Made by a program: the position numbers and the translations under genes. A DNA stretch of 64,000 nucleotides from Pseudomonas nitroreducens TX1. Its GTDB lineage: Bacteria; Pseudomonadota; Gammaproteobacteria; Pseudomonadales; Pseudomonadaceae. Within the stretch, counting starts at the first letter, position 1; every line of letters starts with the position of its first letter. Below the pieces are notes generated by a model that was not told where the DNA came from, did not search any database, and saw only the letters and a list, made by a program, of their open reading frames with translations. This document shows positions 1-9,153 of this stretch, in pieces. Location of the stretch: NCBI RefSeq assembly GCF_000313755.1, contig NZ_AMZB01000122.1, positions 62,001 to 126,000 of the forward strand, in the 5' to 3' direction.

Positions 1-1079
1 GTGGTGGCGCTGGCCATCCTGGCCGCCAGGGCCTTGTTGGCCTCGATCACGTTGTCCTGCTCGAAGATATCCAGGGTCGCCAGGGCGGCGGCGCAGGCCA
101 GCGGGTTGCCGGTGTAGGTGTGCGAATGGAGAAAGGCGCGCAGGGTGGCGTAGTCGTCGTAGAAGGCCTGGTAGACCTTGTCGGTGGTGAGCACTGCGCT
201 CATCGCCAGGTAGCCGCCGGTCAGCGCCTTGGACAGCACCAGGAAGTCCGGGGTGATGCCGGCCTGCTCGCAGGCGAACATCGTGCCGGTGCGGCCGAAG
301 CCCACGGCGATCTCGTCGTGGATCAGGTGTACGCCGTAGCGGTCGCAGGCCTCGCGCAGCAGCTTGAGGTACACCGGGTGGTACATGCGCATGCCGCCGG
401 CGCCTTGCACCAGCGGTTCGACGATGACCGCCGCGACCTCTTTATGGTGCTGCTCCAGCGCCTGCTCCATGGCGGCGAACATCGTCCGCGAATGTTCCTC
501 CCAGCTCACGCCCTCGGGGCGCAGGTAGCAGTCGGGGGTCGGCACCTTGATGGTGTCCATCAGCAGCGACTTGTAGGTTTCGGTGAACAGTGCCACGTCG
601 CCCACCGACATCGCCGCGACCGTCTCGCCGTGGTAGCTGTTGGTCAGGGTGATGAAGCGCTTCTTCTCCGGCTGGCCGAGGTTGTGCCAGTAGTGGTAGC
701 TCATCTTCAGCGCGACTTCGATGCCGGCCGAGCCGCTGTCGGCGTAGAACACCCGGGAGAATCCCGCTGGCGCCAGGCGCAGCAGGCGTTCGGAGAGCTC
801 GATCACCGGCTGGTGGCTGAAACCGGCGAGGATCACGTGCTCCAGCTGGTCCACCTGGTCCTTGATGCGCTGGTTGATACGCGGGTTGGCGTGGCCGAAG
901 ACGTTGACCCACCAGGAGCTGACGGCGTCCATGTAGCGCTTGCCTTCGAAGTCCTCCAGCCAGATGCCTTCGCCGCGGCGGATCGGGATCACCGGCAGGC
1001 GCTCGTGGTCTTTCATCTGGGTGCAGGGGTGCCACAGCACCTCGAGATCGCGCTGCATCCACTCGGCGTTCAGGCCCAT
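1..1079 (-). CDS. bioA: adenosylmethionine-8-amino-7-oxononanoate aminotransferase, C-terminus cut by window
   Basis: PLP-dependent class-III aminotransferase of biotin synthesis; it converts KAPA to DAPA using S-adenosylmethionine as amino donor. The reverse-strand frame starts MGLNAEWMQRDLEVLWHPCT and runs about 360 codons to the window edge, so roughly the last 100 residues of a protein that is usually about 460 aa are missing. Visible family features are WHPCTQM near the start, SSWWVNVFGH, the GSAGIEVALKM segment, and the DEIAVGFGRTG stretch that holds the PLP-interacting Asp. The Lys motif SKALTGGY follows and carries the Schiff-base lysine. The ATG has a good ribosome site (GAGGAG, 7 nt spacing). 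It is transcribed away from the amine oxidase gene at 1260, an order I also recall for PAO1 (PA0420/PA0421). Confidence 0.93.
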   Translation of the reverse strand, partial: MGLNAEWMQRDLEVLWHPCTQMKDHERLPVIPIRRGEGIWLEDFEGKRYMDAVSSWWVNVFGHANPRINQRIKDQVDQLEHVILAGFSHQPVIELSERLLRLAPAGFSRVFYADSGSAGIEVALKMSYHYWHNLGQPEKKRFITLTNSYHGETVAAMSVGDVALFTETYKSLLMDTIKVPTPDCYLRPEGVSWEEHSRTMFAAMEQALEQHHKEVAAVIVEPLVQGAGGMRMYHPVYLKLLREACDRYGVHLIHDEIAVGFGRTGTMFACEQAGITPDFLVLSKALTGGYLAMSAVLTTDKVYQAFYDDYATLRAFLHSHTYTGNPLACAAALATLDIFEQDNVIEANKALAARMASAT

Positions 1080-1259
1080 GGCGGTACTCCTCTTCGTCAC
1101 TGTCGGCTCGCTCTGGTCGGCAAGCCTATTCAATGCACCTGAGATGAACAAGGACACGTCCTACGACACATGCCGCAGGTAGCCGACCAAGACGGCTGTT
1201 CGGCTTTCAGGCGCTCACGTATGCTTCGCGCCTTTGCACCAATTCGGGGAATTCCGGCG

Positions 1260-2747
1260 ATGAAAATGGGATGGCTGCGCGCTGCCGCGCTGCTTGCTCT
1301 GGGGGTGTTCAGCGCGGTGGCGCTGGGCAAGGACAAACAACCGACCGCCATCGTGGTCGGCGGCGGCCTCGCCGGTCTTTCCGCAGCCTACGAGCTGCAG
1401 CAGGCGGGCTGGCAGGTCACCGTGCTCGAAGCCAAGCCGCAGGTGGGCGGCCGTTCGGGCCTGGCCACCAGCGAGTGGATCGGCAACAACAAGGTCCAGC
1501 CGACCCTCAACGGCTACCTGAGCACCCTGAAGGTGAATTCGGTGCCGGCGCCGGAGTTCGTCCGCACCCCGAGCTACCTGATCGACGGCGTCTACTACAC
1601 CAGCGCCGACCTGAAGGCGAAAATGCCCGCCGTCGCCGCGGACCTGGAGCGCTTCGAGAAGTCCCTGAACGAGCTGTCCGCGTCCATCGACGACCCGCTC
1701 AACCCGCTGGCGAACAAGACCCTGTTCGCCCTCGACCAGCTCACCGCCGCACGCTGGCTGGACAAGCTGAACCTTTCGCCCACCGCGCGCCTGCTGGTCA
1801 ACCAGCGCATCCGCTCGCACTACGACGAACCGTCGCGCCTGTCGCTGCTCTACCTCGCCCAGCAGGGCCGTGTGTACCGTGGCGTCGATGACCGCGACCT
1901 GCGCGCCGCGCGCCTGCCCGGCGGCAGCCAGGTGCTGGCCCAGGCCTTCGTCAAGCAGATCAAGACCATCAAGACCAACGCCAAGGTCACCGCGATCAAC
2001 CAGGACAAGGACGGCGTGACCGTCAAGGTCGGCCCCACCGGCTACACCGCCGATTACCTGGTGCTGGCCGTACCGCTGCGCGCCCTGGGCAACATCACCC
2101 TGACCCCGGGCCTGAACGAGAAGCAGCTGGCGGCGCTCAAGGGCACCAACTACGGCTGGCGCGACCAGATCCTGATGAAGTTCAAGCGCCCGGTGTGGGA
2201 CGACAAGTCGCGCCTGTCCGGCGAGATCTACAGCGACCAGGGTTTGGGCATGATCTGGGTCGAGCCTGCGACCAAGGGCGGCGCCAACGTGCTGATCAAC
2301 CTGTCCGGCGACAACGCCCGCGTCATGCAGGCCTTTGGTGACCGCCAGCTCTCCGAGCAGGTGCTGATCCGCATGAACAAGTACTACCCGAAGATGCGCG
2401 GCGCCTATGACGGCTATGAAATGCGTCGCTACAGCACCGATGTCGGCACCGGCGGTTCCTACCTGGCCTACGGTCCGGGGCAGATCAGCCGCTTCTGGCG
2501 CGTGTGGGAGACTCCGGTGTCCCGCGTGGCCTTCGCCGGCGAGCACACCGACGCGCTCTATCCGGGCACCATCGAGGGCGCCCTGCGCAGCGGCAAGCGC
2601 GCTGCCAGCCAGGTGCGCGAACTGCAGGCCGGCAAGACGCCGGTGCTCGAAGGCAAGGCGATGATCGCTGACAACAAGCCGGCTGCCAGCGACAAGCCGG
2701 CCGAGAAGAGCGAGAAGAAGGGCATCATGTCCTGGCTGCCGTTCTGA
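1260..2747 (+). CDS. flavin monoamine oxidase family protein, exported
   Basis: FAD-dependent amine oxidase (NAD(P)-binding Rossmann/amino_oxidase family). Starting at 1260 gives 495 aa with an N-terminal hydrophobic export signal (LRAAALLALGVFSAVALG), directly followed by the FAD dinucleotide-binding motif VVGGGLAGLSAAYEL and the E of VTVLEA. The C-terminal FAD-contacting segment is visible as AFAGEHTDALYPGTIEGALRSGKRAA. A longer in-frame start at 1170 exists, but it would bury the signal peptide. The substrate cannot be read from the sequence; polyamines or other primary amines are typical. The last 30 or so residues are a Lys/Pro/Ala-rich low-complexity tail ending SWLPF that lies outside the enzyme fold. 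The gene is followed by an intrinsic terminator. It corresponds, as recalled, to PA0421 beside bioA. Confidence 0.85.
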   Translation: MKMGWLRAAALLALGVFSAVALGKDKQPTAIVVGGGLAGLSAAYELQQAGWQVTVLEAKPQVGGRSGLATSEWIGNNKVQPTLNGYLSTLKVNSVPAPEFVRTPSYLIDGVYYTSADLKAKMPAVAADLERFEKSLNELSASIDDPLNPLANKTLFALDQLTAARWLDKLNLSPTARLLVNQRIRSHYDEPSRLSLLYLAQQGRVYRGVDDRDLRAARLPGGSQVLAQAFVKQIKTIKTNAKVTAINQDKDGVTVKVGPTGYTADYLVLAVPLRALGNITLTPGLNEKQLAALKGTNYGWRDQILMKFKRPVWDDKSRLSGEIYSDQGLGMIWVEPATKGGANVLINLSGDNARVMQAFGDRQLSEQVLIRMNKYYPKMRGAYDGYEMRRYSTDVGTGGSYLAYGPGQISRFWRVWETPVSRVAFAGEHTDALYPGTIEGALRSGKRAASQVRELQAGKTPVLEGKAMIADNKPAASDKPAEKSEKKGIMSWLPF

Positions 2748-2765
2748 TCGAACCCGTTCTATCCA

Positions 2766-2793
2766 CAATGCCGGCGAAAGCCGGCATTGTCGT
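2766..2793 (+). terminator. intrinsic terminator after the amine oxidase gene
   Basis: Perfect 10-bp stem CAATGCCGGC / GCCGGCATTG closed by a GAAA tetraloop (2776-2779), followed by a short T-rich stretch. It lies 18 nt after the stop codon. Confidence 0.8.
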
Positions 2794-2923
2794 TTCTGGC
2801 TCTGGGACGGGCGTTTCGGAGCGGACTTATCTTGTCAGTCGATGTTTCAAAGCAGGATTTTCTGCTTTTATTCGATGCATTTGCCGCTAGGCTTGAATTC
2901 CCCGTTTTCAAGGATGTCGATCG

Positions 2924-3478
2924 ATGCAATGGCGTAATTCCCCCGCTCGCTACGGACTGGTCAGCCTGTTCCTGCACTGGGGCAGTGCGCTGGTGGTGTT
3001 CGGCCTGTTCGGCCTGGGCCTGTGGATGCGCGAGCTCGACTACTACGACACCTGGTACCACCGTGCCCCGGAAATCCACAAAAGCATCGGCATCCTGCTG
3101 GCCATCGCCCTGATCGTGCGCGTGCTCTGGCGCTTCATCAGCCCGGCACCGCCGGCACCGGCCAACCACGGCCAGATGACCCGCCTGGCCTCCAAACTTG
3201 GCCACCTGGCGCTCTACGCGTTGCTGTTCGCCGTGATCATCGCCGGCTACCTGATTTCCACCGCCGAAGGCAAACCCATCAGCGTGTTCGGCTGGTTCGA
3301 CGTGCCCGCCACCCTGAGCGGCCTCACCGACCAGGCCGACATTGCCGGCGCGATCCACCTGTACCTGGCCTGGACCCTGGTGGTGCTGGCCGTGCTGCAT
3401 GCCCTGGCGGCGTTCAAACACCATTTCTTCGATCGAGACGCGACGCTCGTGCGCATGCTCGGTCGTGCCGCGAAATAA
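2924..3478 (+). CDS. cytochrome b561 family protein
   Basis: Inner-membrane diheme b-type cytochrome of the bacterial b561 family (184 aa, the usual length), moving electrons between quinol and a periplasmic or membrane partner. Four hydrophobic helices are visible: [56 protein letters not shown] and [21 protein letters not shown]. Candidate heme-ligating histidines are in the first helix (FLHWG), in HKSIG, in LGHLALY and in the last helix ([11 protein letters not shown]). The next gene, 28 nt downstream, is a YceI protein; b561 plus YceI is a recurrent pair in proteobacteria, consistent with a shared isoprenoid- or redox-related job that remains unproven. Confidence 0.88.
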   Translation: MQWRNSPARYGLVSLFLHWGSALVVFGLFGLGLWMRELDYYDTWYHRAPEIHKSIGILLAIALIVRVLWRFISPAPPAPANHGQMTRLASKLGHLALYALLFAVIIAGYLISTAEGKPISVFGWFDVPATLSGLTDQADIAGAIHLYLAWTLVVLAVLHALAAFKHHFFDRDATLVRMLGRAAK

Positions 3479-3506
3479 CACCTCACCTCAAAGGGAGATT
3501 GCTTCA

Positions 3507-4082
3507 ATGCTGAAGAAGACGTTCGCCGCTCTGGCGCTGGGTACCGCCCTGTTCTCCGCTGGCCAGGCCATGGCCGCCGACTACAAGATCGACAAGGAAG
3601 GCCAGCACGCCTTCATCGAGTTCCGCATCAAGCACCTGGGTTACAGCTGGCTGTACGGCCGCTTCGACGACTTCGACGGTGCCTTCACCTTCGACGAGAA
3701 GAACCCGTCCGCCGACAAGGTCAAGGTGACCATCAACACCAACAGCGTGAACTCCAACCACGCCGAGCGTGACAAGCACCTGCGCAGCCCGGACTTCCTG
3801 AATGTCTCGAAGAATCCGACCGCGACCTTCGAGTCGACCGCCGTGAAAGCCGACGGCAAGAATGCCGAGATCACCGGCAACCTGACCCTGAACGGCGTGA
3901 CCAAGCCGGTCACCATCAAGGCTGAACTGATCGGCCAGGGCGATGACCCGTGGGGCGGCTACCGTGCCGGCTTCCTCGGCACCACCACCCTCAAGCTGAA
4001 GGACTTCAACATTCAGCGCGACCTCGGCCCGGCTTCCCAGGAAGTCGAGCTGACCCTGTCTGTAGAAGGGGTGCGTCAGTAA
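3507..4082 (+). CDS. YceI family periplasmic lipid-binding protein (PasP-like)
   Basis: 191-aa secreted protein with a clear Sec signal ([20 protein letters not shown], cleavage after QAMA) and the YceI beta-barrel, a lipocalin-like fold that binds polyisoprenoid chains in characterised relatives. Family landmarks are [28 protein letters not shown], the repeated [23 protein letters not shown] strand segment and [14 protein letters not shown]. The start at 3507 is preceded by AAGGGA; a longer upstream reading would run through the b561 gene and is not used. In P. aeruginosa the orthologue next to mexR (PA0423, recalled) is a secreted protein named PasP. It is co-transcribed with the b561 gene and ends in a strong bidirectional terminator shared with mexR. 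Confidence 0.9.
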   Translation: MLKKTFAALALGTALFSAGQAMAADYKIDKEGQHAFIEFRIKHLGYSWLYGRFDDFDGAFTFDEKNPSADKVKVTINTNSVNSNHAERDKHLRSPDFLNVSKNPTATFESTAVKADGKNAEITGNLTLNGVTKPVTIKAELIGQGDDPWGGYRAGFLGTTTLKLKDFNIQRDLGPASQEVELTLSVEGVRQ

Positions 4083-4094
4083 GACGCAAGGAAG

Positions 4095-4124
4095 CGAAAA
4101 CGCCGGCGAATGCCGGCGTTTTCG
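4095..4124. terminator. bidirectional intrinsic terminator between yceI and mexR
   Basis: Perfect 13-bp stem (arms 4095-4107 and 4112-4124) with a GAAT loop. The arm ends are A-rich on one side and T-rich on the other, so the hairpin carries a U-tract in both directions. It sits 12 nt after yceI and 9 nt after the mexR stop. Confidence 0.9.
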
Positions 4125-4133
4125 TTTGTGCGG

Positions 4134-4568
4134 TCAGTCCGCGCGGCCTTGCAGGCACTGCCGCAGGAGCTGGGTAAGGGTGCGTTGCTCCTCGTCGTTC
4201 AGCGGCGCGAACAGACTGTCATGGGTCCGTGCGAGGATGGCCTGGGTGCGCTGGTCGATGCGGCTCCCGGCCTCGGTGAGGAACAGCTGGAAGCTGCGCT
4301 GATCGATCGGGTTGCGTTCACGGCGAACCAGGCCGAGGGTTTCCATCTCGCGGATCTTGCGGGTCACCAGTGCCTTGTCGCGGCACATCTTGCGACCCAG
4401 GCTCTGCAGGCTCTGGCCGGCATCGGCGCCGATCAGCTCGAGGAGGCGGATGTCCGGTGGCGTGAGGTCGATGCCCTGCGCGCACAGTTCGTCCTGGAGG
4501 CTCTCGCGCAAGTGGTCGAGGACCTTCATCAGGGTCTGCGGCAAGTCGGGATTCACGTTGTGGGTCAT
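4134..4568 (-). CDS. mexR: MarR-family repressor of the mexAB-oprM efflux operon
   Basis: MarR-type winged-helix dimeric repressor, 144 aa from the chosen start MTHNVNPDL. It matches P. aeruginosa MexR as I recall it: VNPDL near the N-terminus, DLTPPD, and the recognition region [18 protein letters not shown] followed by the wing [19 protein letters not shown]. An in-frame ATG at 4619 is rejected because it would place an operator (4602-4616) inside the coding region and would not match the P. aeruginosa start. MexR senses oxidants through an intermonomer disulfide between Cys30 and Cys62; here Cys62 is kept and the partner cysteine sits at residue 29. Divergent from mexA with a 270-bp regulatory gap, so it most likely represses both its own gene and mexAB-oprM. 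Confidence 0.93.
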   Translation of the reverse strand: MTHNVNPDLPQTLMKVLDHLRESLQDELCAQGIDLTPPDIRLLELIGADAGQSLQSLGRKMCRDKALVTRKIREMETLGLVRRERNPIDQRSFQLFLTEAGSRIDQRTQAILARTHDSLFAPLNDEEQRTLTQLLRQCLQGRAD

Positions 4569-4601
4569 CGGCTCGGTCACGGTAAACCTTGTGTAAATCA
4601 G

Positions 4602-4616
4602 GTTGATCGGCTCAAC
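4602..4616. promoter_or_regulatory. MexR operator, mexR-proximal site
   Basis: GTTGA-N5-TCAAC inverted repeat, matching the half-site and spacing described for MexR binding in P. aeruginosa. It ends just before the rejected upstream ATG at 4619, which supports the shorter mexR start. Confidence 0.8.
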
Positions 4617-4633
4617 CATTTTTTCGTATTTTA

Positions 4634-4648
4634 GTTGATGTTATCAAC
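4634..4648. promoter_or_regulatory. MexR operator, mexA-proximal site
   Basis: Second GTTGA-N5-TCAAC inverted repeat (GTTGATGTTATCAAC), centred 32 bp, about three helical turns, from the first. Two MexR dimers on the same DNA face would cover the mexR promoter region. Confidence 0.85.
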
Positions 4649-4838
4649 TTTGTTCGCCGCCGCGACTGCCTTGTGGGAAACCTACTGTGATATCGGCCAT
4701 TGGCTAAAACGTTTCAGTAGTTTTCCCTCAGGGCTTTCGGACGTTTACAAACACAGCTGAATGTAAGTATTTTTGCCAGCTTTTCCGGACCGGCAAGCCC
4801 ACAGCCAAACCGGATGCTTTGCTCACGAGGACAACGAT

Positions 4839-5996
4839 ATGCAACGAAAGCCAGCCATGCGCGCCCTGGTTCCGGCCCTGCTCGTCGCCATGGCCACTCT
4901 TGCCGGCTGCGACAAGACCGAGGCCCCGCAGCAGAAGCAGATCCCCGAGGTCGGTGTGGTGACCCTGCAACCGCAGGAAGTGACCCTGAGCACCGAGCTG
5001 CCGGGTCGCACCACCGCGTATCGCATCGCCGAGGTTCGCCCGCAGGTGAACGGCATCATCCTCAAGCGCCTGTTCAAGGAAGGCAGCGACGTCAAGGAAG
5101 GCCAGCAGCTGTACCAGATCGACCCGGCTACCTATGAAGCGACGCTGCAGAGCGCCCAGGCCAACCTGGTCTCCACCCAGCAGCAGGCCGAGCGCTACAA
5201 GGAACTGGTCAAGGACGAGGCGGTGAGCAAGCAGCAATACGCCGACGCCCAGGCGGCCTACCTGCAGGCCAAGGCCACGGTGGACAACGCCAGGATCAAC
5301 GTGCGCTACACCAAGGTCTATTCGCCCATCTCCGGCCGCATCGGCCGCTCCAGCGTGACCGAGGGCGCCCTGGTGCAGAACGGCCAGAGCACCGCGCTGG
5401 CCACCGTGCAGCAGCTGGACCCGATCTACGTCGACGTCACCCAGTCCTCCACTTCGCTGATCCGCCTGCGCCGCGAGCTGGCCGCCGGGCAGCTGGAGAA
5501 GGCCGGCGACAACGCTGCCAAGGTCAAGCTGTACCTGGAAGACGGCTCCGAATACCCGGTCGAGGGCAAGCTGGAGTTCTCCGAGGTCTCGGTTGACCAG
5601 GGCACCGGCTCGGTGACCGTGCGCGCCATCTTCCCCAACCCGAACAAGGAATTGCTGCCGGGCATGTTCGTCCATGCGCAGCTGCAGGAAGGCATCAAGA
5701 AGCAGGCCATCCTGGCGCCGCAACAGGGCGTGACCCGTGACTTCCGTGGCATGGCGACCGCGCTGGTGCTCAACGCCGAGGACAAGGTCGAGCTGCGCAC
5801 CCTCAAGGCCGACCGTACCGTCGGCGCCTACTGGCTGGTCAGCGATGGCCTCAAGCCGGGCGACCGCCTGATCACCGAAGGCCTGCAGTACGTCCAGCCG
5901 GGCGCCCAGGCCAGGGCCGTACCCGCGAAGAACGTGGCGCCCACCGCCGGTGCCGCCGACAAGCCCGCCGCCGCCGAGCCGGCCAAGCAGGGTTAA
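4839..5996 (+). CDS. mexA: RND efflux periplasmic adaptor, lipoprotein
   Basis: Membrane-fusion protein linking the MexB pump to the OprM channel in the tripartite multidrug efflux complex. 385 aa from the ATG at 4839. It has a lipoprotein signal with lipobox LAGC, so Cys24 is the likely lipidated residue. The barrel-sandwich/lipoyl half-motifs follow (RIAEVRPQVNGIILKRLFKEGSDVKEGQQLYQID), then the alpha-hairpin with coiled-coil character, and the second lipoyl half (VYSPISGRIGRSSVTEGALV). The C-terminal membrane-proximal domain and an Ala/Pro-rich tail end the protein. A longer reading from 4773 lacks a signal peptide and is not used. First gene of the operon; mexB follows after 15 nt. Confidence 0.95.
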   Translation: MQRKPAMRALVPALLVAMATLAGCDKTEAPQQKQIPEVGVVTLQPQEVTLSTELPGRTTAYRIAEVRPQVNGIILKRLFKEGSDVKEGQQLYQIDPATYEATLQSAQANLVSTQQQAERYKELVKDEAVSKQQYADAQAAYLQAKATVDNARINVRYTKVYSPISGRIGRSSVTEGALVQNGQSTALATVQQLDPIYVDVTQSSTSLIRLRRELAAGQLEKAGDNAAKVKLYLEDGSEYPVEGKLEFSEVSVDQGTGSVTVRAIFPNPNKELLPGMFVHAQLQEGIKKQAILAPQQGVTRDFRGMATALVLNAEDKVELRTLKADRTVGAYWLVSDGLKPGDRLITEGLQYVQPGAQARAVPAKNVAPTAGAADKPAAAEPAKQG

Positions 5997-6011
5997 TCAA
6001 GGGGATTCGTC

Positions 6012-9000
6012 ATGTCGAAGTTTTTCATTGACCGGCCCATCTTTGCCTGGGTGATCGCCCTGGTGATCATGCTGGCGGGCGGTCTGTCGATCCTCAAGTT
6101 GCCGGTGAACCAGTACCCGGCCATTGCGCCGCCGGCCATCGCCATCCAGGTGAGCTACCCGGGTGCCTCCGCCGAGACGGTGCAGGACACCGTGGTGCAG
6201 GTCATCGAGCAGCAGATGAACGGTCTCGACCATCTGCGCTACATCTCCTCGGAGTCCAACTCCGACGGCAGCATGACCATCACCGTGACCTTCGACCAGG
6301 GCACCAGCCCTGACATCGCCCAGGTGCAGGTGCAGAACAAGCTGCAGCTGGCCACGCCGCTCCTGCCGCAGGAAGTGCAACAGCAGGGCATCCGCGTGAC
6401 CAAGGCGGTGAAGAACTTCCTGATGGTGGTCGGCGTCGTCTCCACCGACGGCAGCATGACCAAGGAAGACCTGTCGAACTACATTGTCTCCAACATCCAG
6501 GACCCGCTGTCGCGGACCGCCGGTGTGGGTGACTTCCAGGTGTTCGGTTCGCAGTACGCCATGCGCATCTGGCTCGACCCGGCCAAGCTCAACAGCTTCC
6601 AGATGACTCCGGGCGACGTGAAGACGGCGATCCAGGCGCAGAACGTGCAGATCTCCTCCGGCCAGCTGGGCGGCCTGCCCGCGGTCAAGGGCCAGCAGCT
6701 CAACGCCACCATCATCGGCAAGACCCGCCTGCAGAGCGCCGAGCAGTTCAAGAACATCCTGCTCAGGGTCAACGCCGATGGTTCCCAGGTTCGCCTCAAG
6801 GACGTCGCCGACGTCGCCCTGGGTGGCCAGGACTACAGCATCAACGCCCAGTTCAACGGCAAACCGGCCTCGGGTATCGCGATCAAGCTGGCTACCGGCG
6901 CCAACGCACTGGACACCGCCAAGTCGATCCGCGCAACCCTGAGCACCCTGGAGCCGTTTTTCCCGCAGGGCATGAAGATCGTCTACCCGTACGACACCAC
7001 CCCGGTGGTCTCCGCCTCCATCCATGAGGTGGTGAAGACCCTGGGCGAGGCGATCCTGCTGGTGTTCCTGGTGATGTATCTGTTCCTGCAGAATTTCCGC
7101 GCCACGCTGATCCCGACGATCGCCGTGCCGGTGGTCCTGCTGGGCACCTTCGGCGTGCTCGCCGCCTTCGGCTTCTCGATCAACACCCTGACCATGTTCG
7201 GCATGGTGCTGGCGATCGGCCTGTTGGTGGACGACGCCATCGTGGTGGTGGAGAACGTCGAGCGGGTGATGGCCGAGGATGGCTTGTCACCCCGCGAGGC
7301 GGCGCGCAAGTCGATGGACCAGATCCAGGGCGCGCTGGTCGGTATCGCCCTGGTGCTCTCGGCGGTGTTCCTGCCGATGGCATTCTTCGGCGGCTCGACC
7401 GGGGTGATCTACCGCCAGTTCTCCATCACCATCGTCTCGGCCATGGCCCTGTCGGTGCTGGTGGCCCTGGTGCTGACCCCGGCGCTCTGCGCCACCATGC
7501 TCAAGCCCATCGAGAAGGGCGACCATGGCGAGCACAAGCGCGGCTTCTTCGGCTGGTTCAACCGTAAGTTCCTCGCCACCACCCATGGCTACGAGCGCGG
7601 CGTCACCTCGATCCTCAAGCACCGCACGCCGTACCTGTTGATGTACGTGATCATCCTGGCCGGCATGGTCTACCTGTTCACCCGCATCCCCACAGCGTTC
7701 CTCCCCGACGAGGACCAGGGCGTGCTGTTCGCCCAGGTGCAGACCCCGGCCGGTTCCTCCGCCGAGCGCACCCAGGTGGTGGTGGACTCCATGCGCGAGT
7801 ACCTGCTGGAGAAGGAAAGCAGCTCGGTGGCCTCGGTGTTCACCGTGACCGGCTTCAACTTCGCCGGCCGCGGCCAGAGTTCGGGCATGGCGTTCATCAT
7901 GCTCAAGCCCTGGGAAGAGCGTCCGGGCGCGGAGAACAGCGTGTTCGCCCTGGCCCAGCGTGCGCAGCAGCACTTCTTCAGCTTCAAGGATGCGATGGTG
8001 TTCGCCTTCGCCCCGCCGGCGGTACTCGAACTGGGTAACGCCGTGGGCTTCGACATCTTCCTCCAGGACCAGGCGGGCGTCGGCCACGAAGTGCTGATGC
8101 AGGCGCGCAACCAGTTCCTCGGCCTCGCCGCGCAGAACCCGATGCTGCAACGCGTGCGTCCCAACGGCCTGAACGACGAACCGCAGTACAAGCTGCTGAT
8201 CGACGACGAGAAGGCCAGTGCGCTGGGCATCTCGCTGGCGGATATCAACAGCACCCTGTCCATCGCCTGGGGCTCGAACTACGTCAACGACTTCATCGAC
8301 CGTGGTCGGGTGAAGAAGGTCTACCTGCAAGGCCGCCCGAACGCGCGGATGAGCCCGGAAGACCTGGACAAGTGGTACGTGCGCAACAGCGCCGGCGAGA
8401 TGGTGCCATTCAGTGCCTTCGCCACCGGCGAGTGGAGCTATGGCTCGCCGAAGCTGGCGCGCTACAACGGCGTACCGGCCATGGAAGTCCTCGGTGAACC
8501 GGCCCCGGGCCGTTCTACCGGTGAGGCAATGGCGGCAGTGGAAGACATCGTCAAGCAGTTGCCCAAGGGTGTCGGCTATGCCTGGACCGGCCTTTCCTAC
8601 GAGGAACGCCTGTCCGGTTCGCAGGCCCCCGCGCTCTACGCCCTGTCGCTGATCGTGGTGTTCCTCTGCCTGGCGGCGCTGTACGAGAGCTGGTCGATCC
8701 CGTTCTCGGTGATGCTGGTGGTGCCGCTGGGCGTCATTGGTGCGCTGCTGGCGACGTCCATGCGCGGGTTGTCCAACGACGTGTTCTTCCAGGTGGGCCT
8801 GTTGACGACCATCGGCCTGTCGGCGAAGAACGCGATCCTCATCGTCGAGTTCGCCAAGGAACTGCACGAGCAGGGCAAGGGCATAGTCGAAGCGGCCATC
8901 GAGGCGTGCCGGATGCGTCTGCGCCCGATCGTCATGACCTCCCTGGCCTTCGTCCTCGGTGTGCTGCCGCTGGCGATCTCCACCGGCGCGGGCTCGGGCA

Positions 9001-9152
9001 GCCAGCATGCGATCGGTACCGGCGTGATCGGCGGCATGGTCACTGCGACCATCCTCGCGATCTTCTGGGTGCCGTTGTTCTATGTGGTGGTCAGTACGCT
9101 GTTCAAGGACCCGGCGTCCAAGCAACAGCAAGCCGCCGAGAAGGGGCATTGA
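6012..9152 (+). CDS. mexB: RND multidrug efflux transporter, inner-membrane pump
   Basis: Proton-driven RND/HAE1 pump, 1046 aa, the same length as P. aeruginosa MexB. It starts [21 protein letters not shown] (first transmembrane helix). The large periplasmic porter and docking loops follow, then the conserved transmembrane cluster around [30 protein letters not shown], which carries the proton-relay Asp pair (LVDDAI); the relay lysine region lies in the second half ([21 protein letters not shown]). Typical substrates are beta-lactams, quinolones, tetracycline, chloramphenicol and solvents. RBS AAGGGGA precedes the ATG. The stop and the oprM start are separated by one base, so translation of the two is probably coupled. 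Confidence 0.96.
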   Translation: MSKFFIDRPIFAWVIALVIMLAGGLSILKLPVNQYPAIAPPAIAIQVSYPGASAETVQDTVVQVIEQQMNGLDHLRYISSESNSDGSMTITVTFDQGTSPDIAQVQVQNKLQLATPLLPQEVQQQGIRVTKAVKNFLMVVGVVSTDGSMTKEDLSNYIVSNIQDPLSRTAGVGDFQVFGSQYAMRIWLDPAKLNSFQMTPGDVKTAIQAQNVQISSGQLGGLPAVKGQQLNATIIGKTRLQSAEQFKNILLRVNADGSQVRLKDVADVALGGQDYSINAQFNGKPASGIAIKLATGANALDTAKSIRATLSTLEPFFPQGMKIVYPYDTTPVVSASIHEVVKTLGEAILLVFLVMYLFLQNFRATLIPTIAVPVVLLGTFGVLAAFGFSINTLTMFGMVLAIGLLVDDAIVVVENVERVMAEDGLSPREAARKSMDQIQGALVGIALVLSAVFLPMAFFGGSTGVIYRQFSITIVSAMALSVLVALVLTPALCATMLKPIEKGDHGEHKRGFFGWFNRKFLATTHGYERGVTSILKHRTPYLLMYVIILAGMVYLFTRIPTAFLPDEDQGVLFAQVQTPAGSSAERTQVVVDSMREYLLEKESSSVASVFTVTGFNFAGRGQSSGMAFIMLKPWEERPGAENSVFALAQRAQQHFFSFKDAMVFAFAPPAVLELGNAVGFDIFLQDQAGVGHEVLMQARNQFLGLAAQNPMLQRVRPNGLNDEPQYKLLIDDEKASALGISLADINSTLSIAWGSNYVNDFIDRGRVKKVYLQGRPNARMSPEDLDKWYVRNSAGEMVPFSAFATGEWSYGSPKLARYNGVPAMEVLGEPAPGRSTGEAMAAVEDIVKQLPKGVGYAWTGLSYEERLSGSQAPALYALSLIVVFLCLAALYESWSIPFSVMLVVPLGVIGALLATSMRGLSNDVFFQVGLLTTIGLSAKNAILIVEFAKELHEQGKGIVEAAIEACRMRLRPIVMTSLAFVLGVLPLAISTGAGSGSQHAIGTGVIGGMVTATILAIFWVPLFYVVVSTLFKDPASKQQQAAEKGH

Positions 9153-9153
9153 T

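Noticed and set aside
4134-4619. 161-aa version of MexR starting at 4619
   Set aside because: Would place a MexR operator inside the coding region and breaks alignment to known MexR N-termini.
7287-9149. 620-codon minus-strand frame in mexB
   Set aside because: Shadow of mexB; no start signal or domain.
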